From positions 1 to 11,916 of the forward strand of contig CAJWFY010000036.1 in the NCBI GenBank assembly GCA_913031655.1: a stretch of DNA of 11,916 nucleotides, given 5' to 3'. The notes below the pieces were generated by a model. That model was not told the origin of the DNA and made no database searches. It saw only the letters and a list, made by a program, of their open reading frames with translations. Source of the stretch: an uncultured Flavobacteriaceae bacterium. GTDB taxonomy: Bacteria; Bacteroidota; Bacteroidia; Flavobacteriales; Flavobacteriaceae. This document shows positions 7,707-11,916 of the stretch, in pieces; positions within the stretch are counted from its first letter, which is position 1; every line of letters begins with the position of its first letter. The translations under genes and the position numbers were made by a program.

Positions 7707-10700
7707 TTATTCTTCTAGTCTGATATCTAGACCTAGACCTTTAAGTTCATGCATTAATACATTAAATGATTCTGGTAGACCAGGATCGGGCATAGTTTCA
7801 CCCTTAACAATAGCTTCATAAGCTTTTGCTCTTCCTTGAACATCATCTGATTTAATTGTTAAAATTTCTTGTAAAGTACTTGATGCTCCATAAGCTTCAA
7901 GTGCCCAAACTTCCATTTCACCAAATCTCTGACCTCCAAACTGTGCTTTACCACCTAAAGGCTGTTGAGTTATTAAAGAGTATGGTCCAATTGATCTAGA
8001 GTGCATCTTATCATCTACCATATGACCTAATTTTAACATATAGATAACACCTACAGTTGCAGGTTGATCAAATCTTTTTCCAGTACCACCGTCATACAAA
8101 TAGGTGTGTCCAAATTTCGGAACACCTGCTTCGTCTGTTAAATCATTGATTTGATCTATGGTTGCACCATCAAATATTGGAGTTGAGAATTTTTTTCCTA
8201 GTTTTTGACCAGCCCATCCTAATACAGTTTCATAAATTTGACCAATATTCATCCTAGAAGGTACTCCAAGAGGATTTAAAACTATATCAACAGGAGTTCC
8301 ATCTTCAAGAAATGGCATATCTTCTTGTCTAACTATTCTTGCGACAATCCCTTTATTTCCGTGTCTTCCTGCCATTTTATCTCCAACCTTAAGCTTTCTC
8401 TTTTTAGCAATATAAACTTTTGCTAATTTCAATATTCCTGGAGGAAGTTCGTCTCCAACAGAGATAGTAAACTTTTCTCTTCTAAGCATTCCTTGAAGAT
8501 CATTGTCTTTTATTTTATAATTATGAAGCAATGACATTACTAAGCCATTTACTTTTTTATCGACAGCCCAAGTTCCAGAAACTAAATGAGTATATTCTTC
8601 TACTTGGTTAAGCATTTTTAATGAATACTTTTTACCCTTTGGAAGAATTTCTTCTTCTAAATCATTAAAAATTCCTTGACAAGTTTTACCACCCAGAATA
8701 TTATATAGTTTTTCAACTAATTTGTCTTTTAAAGATTTAGACTTTGATTCATAACTAGCTTCAAGTTCAACTAAAAGATCTTTATCCTCGGATCTTTTTC
8801 TTTTATCTTTTACAGGTCTAGTAAATAGTTTTTTATTAATTACAACACCATTTAAAGAAGGAGGTGCCTTAAGAGAAGCATCTTTTACATCACCTGCTTT
8901 ATCTCCAAAAATTGCTCTTAGCAGTTTTTCTTCAGGTGTTGGGTCTGACTCACCTTTAGGGGTAATTTTACCAATTAAAATATCTCCCGGATGAACCTCA
9001 GCACCAATTCGAATCATTCCATTTTCGTCTAAATTAGCAGTTGCTTCTTCGCTTACATTTGGAATGTCATTTGTAAGTTCTTCCATTCCTAATTTAGTAT
9101 CTCTAACATCAATTGAGTACTCATCAATATGCAAAGAAGTAAATACGTCATCTCTAACAACTTTTTCTGAAATAACAATCGCGTCTTCAAAATTATAGCC
9201 TTTCCAAGGCATGAAGGCAACTTTAAGATTTCTTCCTAATGCAAGTTCACCTTTTTGAGTAGCGTAACCTTCACATAATACCTGACCTTTTTTAACTAAA
9301 TCACCTTTTACGACGATAGGCTTCAAATTTATACAAGTACCCTGATTAGTTTTTCTGAATTTAACTAAAGAATATGTTTTTTCGTCAACATCAAAACTTG
9401 TGATTTTTTGTTCTTCTGTAAGACTGTATTTAATAGTTATTTTCTGAGAATCAACGTAAGTAACTTCACCGTCATAATCAGCATTAATTAAAACTCTAGA
9501 ATCAGAAGCAACTTGTCTTTCTAAGCCAGTCCCTACAATAGGAGATTCTGGTTTTAATAAAGGAACTGATTGCCTCATCATATTTGATCCCATTAAAGCC
9601 CTGTTAGCATCATCATGTTCTAAAAATGGAATTAGAGAAGCAGATATTGAGGCAATTTGATTAGGAGCGATATCAGTATAATCAACGTCTTTAGGATCGA
9701 TTACTGGATAATCAGCTTCTTGTCTAGCAATAACTTTATCAGAAAGAATTTTACCATCTTTATCCTTTGGAATATTAGCTTGGGCTATTAATTTTCCTTC
9801 TTCCTCTTCAGCACTTAAAAATTTATAATTTTTCAAGTCTACTACACCATTCTCCACTTTTCTATATGGAGTTTCAATAAACCCTAAATCATTCACCTTA
9901 GCGAAGACTCCTAAAGAGGAAATTAATCCAATATTTGGTCCTTCTGGAGTTTCAATAGGACATAATCTTCCATAATGTGTATAATGAACATCACGCACTT
10001 CAAATCCGGCTCTTTCTCTAGAAAGTCCACCAGGTCCTAATGCAGATAGTCTTCTTTTATGAGTTAATTCAGCTAATGGATTAGTTTGATCCATAAACTG
10101 AGACAACTGATTTGTACCAAAAAATGAATTAATAACTGAGGATAATGTTTTGGCATTAATTAAATCAATTGGTGTAAATACTTCATTGTCTCTAACGTTC
10201 ATTCTTTCACGAATTGTACGTGCCATTCTTGATAAACCTACTCCAAACTGAGAAGATAATTGTTCGCCAACTGTTCTAACTCTTCTGTTTGATAAATGAT
10301 CAATGTCGTCAATTTCAGCTTTTGAATTAATTAATTCAATTAAGTATTTTATAATAGTAATAATATCTTCTTTAGTTAAAACTAACTTATCCATTGCAAT
10401 GTCAAGTCCTAACTTTTTATTCATTCTATATCTACCTACTTCACCAAGATTATATCTCTGATCAGAGAAAAATAATTTATCTATTATTCCTCTTGCCGTT
10501 TCTTCATCTGGCGGCTCAGCATTTCTTAGTTGCCTGTAAATATGTTCAACCGCTTCTTTTTCAGAATTGGTTGGATCCTTTTGTAATGTATTATGAATTA
10601 TAGCATAATCAGAATATTGACCATCTACTTTATGAAGTAAAATAGTTTTAGAGCTTGTTTCTAAAATTTCTTCAATATTTTCTTTATCAATAATAACTTC

Positions 10701-11513
10701 TCTATCTAAAATAATTTCATTTCTTTCAATAGAAACAACTTCACCGGTATCTTCATCTACGAAGTCTTCAAACCATGAGTTTAATACTCTTGCAGCTAAC
10801 TTTCTTCCAATGCACTTTTTAAGTCCTGATTTTGAAACTTTAACTTCTTCGGCTAAATCAAATATTTCTAAAATATCCTTATCTCTTTCAAAACCAATAG
10901 CTCTTAGTAAAGTTGTAACTGGTAATTTCTTTTTTCTATCAATGTAAGCATACATTACACTATTAATATCTGTAGCAAACTCAATCCACGAACCTTTAAA
11001 AGGAATTACTCTGGCGGAATACAATTTAGTACCATTCGCATGAAAAGACTGACCAAAAAATACTCCAGGAGATCTATGCAACTGAGATACTACAACACGT
11101 TCTGCACCATTTATTATAAATGTACCACTTGGAGTCATATATGGAATTACTCCTAAGTAAACATCTTGAACTATTGTTTCAAAATCTTCATGTTCTTCAT
11201 CAGTACAAGAAAGTTTTAATCTAGCTTTAAGTGGAACACTGTAGGTTAAACCTCTCTCAATACATTCTTGAATAGAGTAACGAGGAGGATCCACAAAGTA
11301 ATCCAAGAACTCTAATACAAACTGATTTCTAGAATCTGATATAGGAAAATTATCTAAAAAGGTATTAAAAAGACCTTCATCAGTTCTTTCGTCAGATTTT
11401 GTTTCAAGTTGGAAAAAATCGCTAAATGATTTTATCTGGATATCAAGGAAATCTGGATAATCAGGAATGTCAGTAGCTGAGGCAAAGTTTAATCTATTTA
11501 TAGTGTTGTGCAT
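7707..11513 (-). CDS. rpoB: DNA-directed RNA polymerase subunit beta
   Basis: A 1268-residue beta subunit, complete, from the family N-terminus (RLNFASATDIPDYPDFLD) to LNVLMHELKGLGLDIRLEE. The rifampicin-binding cluster lies at about 466-495 (QLSQFMDQTNPLAELTHKRR); the residues equivalent to E. coli D516, H526 and S531 are D475, H485 and S490, all wild type. Other active-centre residues are E776-D777 (NFEDAIVISE; E. coli E813-D814) and K1046 and K1054 in GDKMAGRHGNKG (E. coli K1065 and K1073). A charged, probably coiled-coil insertion with EDKDLLVELEASYESKSK lies between these, at the place of E. coli SI2. It is shorter than E. coli RpoB (1342), partly because the region before the rifampicin cluster is about 41 residues shorter. 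It lies between rplL and rpoC in the operon; the start has no Shine-Dalgarno sequence. Confidence 0.99.
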   Translation of the reverse strand: MHNTINRLNFASATDIPDYPDFLDIQIKSFSDFFQLETKSDERTDEGLFNTFLDNFPISDSRNQFVLEFLDYFVDPPRYSIQECIERGLTYSVPLKARLKLSCTDEEHEDFETIVQDVYLGVIPYMTPSGTFIINGAERVVVSQLHRSPGVFFGQSFHANGTKLYSARVIPFKGSWIEFATDINSVMYAYIDRKKKLPVTTLLRAIGFERDKDILEIFDLAEEVKVSKSGLKKCIGRKLAARVLNSWFEDFVDEDTGEVVSIERNEIILDREVIIDKENIEEILETSSKTILLHKVDGQYSDYAIIHNTLQKDPTNSEKEAVEHIYRQLRNAEPPDEETARGIIDKLFFSDQRYNLGEVGRYRMNKKLGLDIAMDKLVLTKEDIITIIKYLIELINSKAEIDDIDHLSNRRVRTVGEQLSSQFGVGLSRMARTIRERMNVRDNEVFTPIDLINAKTLSSVINSFFGTNQLSQFMDQTNPLAELTHKRRLSALGPGGLSRERAGFEVRDVHYTHYGRLCPIETPEGPNIGLISSLGVFAKVNDLGFIETPYRKVENGVVDLKNYKFLSAEEEEGKLIAQANIPKDKDGKILSDKVIARQEADYPVIDPKDVDYTDIAPNQIASISASLIPFLEHDDANRALMGSNMMRQSVPLLKPESPIVGTGLERQVASDSRVLINADYDGEVTYVDSQKITIKYSLTEEQKITSFDVDEKTYSLVKFRKTNQGTCINLKPIVVKGDLVKKGQVLCEGYATQKGELALGRNLKVAFMPWKGYNFEDAIVISEKVVRDDVFTSLHIDEYSIDVRDTKLGMEELTNDIPNVSEEATANLDENGMIRIGAEVHPGDILIGKITPKGESDPTPEEKLLRAIFGDKAGDVKDASLKAPPSLNGVVINKKLFTRPVKDKRKRSEDKDLLVELEASYESKSKSLKDKLVEKLYNILGGKTCQGIFNDLEEEILPKGKKYSLKMLNQVEEYTHLVSGTWAVDKKVNGLVMSLLHNYKIKDNDLQGMLRREKFTISVGDELPPGILKLAKVYIAKKRKLKVGDKMAGRHGNKGIVARIVRQEDMPFLEDGTPVDIVLNPLGVPSRMNIGQIYETVLGWAGQKLGKKFSTPIFDGATIDQINDLTDEAGVPKFGHTYLYDGGTGKRFDQPATVGVIYMLKLGHMVDDKMHSRSIGPYSLITQQPLGGKAQFGGQRFGEMEVWALEAYGASSTLQEILTIKSDDVQGRAKAYEAIVKGETMPDPGLPESFNVLMHELKGLGLDIRLEE

Positions 11514-11546
11514 TTAAATCAATTTAAATTAAAAGAACGATAAAAT

Positions 11547-11577
11547 TTAAGTACAAGGGTATTACCCTTATACTTAA
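11547..11577 (-). terminator. Strong hairpin in the rplL-rpoB gap, candidate attenuator or RNase processing site
   Basis: Two 14-base arms, 11547-11560 and 11564-11577, are inverted repeats around a 3-base loop. In the minus-strand RNA (rplL to rpoB direction) all 14 positions pair, one of them as a U-G wobble; in the + strand RNA the same position is a C-A mismatch, so the structure favours the operon strand. The stem includes a GGGU/ACCC core beside the loop and is followed by a loosely U-rich stretch (AAAUUUUAUCGUUCUUUUAAUUU). That tail is not a clean U run, so partial termination or RNase III cleavage fits better than full termination, which would silence rpoBC. In E. coli the same gap holds an attenuator and an RNase III site; equivalence here is inferred from position. 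Confidence 0.75.
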
Positions 11578-11609
11578 GAAATTTTAAATAAAACTAAGGT
11601 CTAAGCTAA

Positions 11610-11916
11610 TTATTTTAACTCAACCTCAGCTCCAGCTTCTTCAAGAGATTTCTTGAATCCTTCAGCTTCATCTTTAGAAACTGCTTCTTTAATATTACTT
11701 GGTGCATCATCAACAAGTGCTTTAGCTTCTTTTAAGCCTAAACCTGTTAATTCTTTAACAAGTTTAACAACTGCTAATTTCGAACCACCTGCTGCAGTTA
11801 ACACTACATCAAATTCTGATTTCTCTTCAGCTGCTTCAGCATCACCACCTGCTGCAGGTCCAGCTGAAACTACTGCTGCTGCTGCTGGTTCGATACCGTA
11901 TTCGCTTTTAAGAATT
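11610..11916 (-). CDS. rplL: 50S ribosomal protein L7/L12, N-terminus cut by the right edge
   Basis: The last 101 or so residues of L7/L12, the multi-copy stalk protein that recruits and stimulates the translational GTPases (EF-Tu, EF-G, IF2, RF3). The frame is open to the window edge; a GTG at 11802-11804 is an internal Val codon, not the start. Visible in order are the end of the N-terminal dimerisation region (ILKSEYGIEP), an Ala/Gly/Glu-rich flexible hinge with AAAAVVSAGPAAGGD, and the complete C-terminal domain from FDVVLTAAGG through KLAVVKLVKELTGLGLKEAK to the terminal EEAGAEVELK. Roughly 20-25 N-terminal residues are missing compared with the usual length near 124. The stop TAA lies 96 bases before rpoB. 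Confidence 0.98.
   Translation of the reverse strand, partial: ILKSEYGIEPAAAAVVSAGPAAGGDAEAAEEKSEFDVVLTAAGGSKLAVVKLVKELTGLGLKEAKALVDDAPSNIKEAVSKDEAEGFKKSLEEAGAEVELK

Noticed and set aside
10394..10603. 69-codon open frame on the + strand within rpoB
   Set aside because: Antisense to rpoB; composition typical of a shadow frame.
11610..11804. Short 64-residue gene starting at a GTG
   Set aside because: The GTG is an internal Val codon of L7/L12 (FDVVLTAAGG); the frame continues to the window edge with the expected hinge sequence.
1..11916. Search for a novel system: defence genes, mobile elements, CRISPR repeats, RNA genes, toxin-antitoxin pairs
   Set aside because: Nearly all of the window is covered by recognised core genes in a known arrangement; the longest gap is 96 bases, and no repeats, transposase or RNA gene signatures were seen.

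Overview
This window is an ordinary housekeeping block from an AT-rich member of the Bacteroidota, most likely a marine or otherwise small-genome flavobacterium. Four things point there: the gene order rplL-rpoB-rpoC followed directly by a DUF3467 gene; the close similarity of RpoB and RpoC to flavobacterial versions as I remember them; seven visible start codons with no Shine-Dalgarno sequence; and a TAnnTTTG-type box ahead of prfC. The assignment rests on recognition, not a database search.

Layout, left to right. A + strand gene of unknown identity runs in from the left edge and stops at 209. It meets, tail to tail with a 2-base gap, a minus-strand operon that reads leftward: idi (IPP isomerase, 882-1415), a 6-pyruvoyl-tetrahydropterin synthase-like gene (488-898) and a small uncharacterised protein (212-478). 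A 77-base divergent intergenic region (1416-1492) separates idi from prfC (release factor 3, + strand, 1493-3079). The prfC stop codon directly abuts the stop codon of the DUF3467 gene (3080-3394), which is the last visible gene of a long minus-strand operon. Going upstream, that operon holds rpoC (3381-7688), rpoB (7707-11513) and rplL (11610 to beyond the right edge).

The right-hand operon makes the two large subunits of RNA polymerase and the ribosomal stalk protein L7/L12, the classic co-regulated transcription and translation cluster. A strong hairpin in the 96-base rplL-rpoB gap is probably where the ratio of ribosomal to polymerase output is set. prfC, on the other strand, adds a translation-termination GTPase. 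The left operon mixes isoprenoid precursor supply (idi) with pteridine chemistry; no functional link between these is evident beyond co-transcription.

No mobile element, CRISPR array, tRNA or rRNA, phage gene, defence gene or obviously novel system is present. The observations most worth following are the rplL-rpoB hairpin, the eukaryote-like motif spacing of the pterin synthase, the two uncharacterised small proteins tied to core operons, and the extreme compaction at gene ends.
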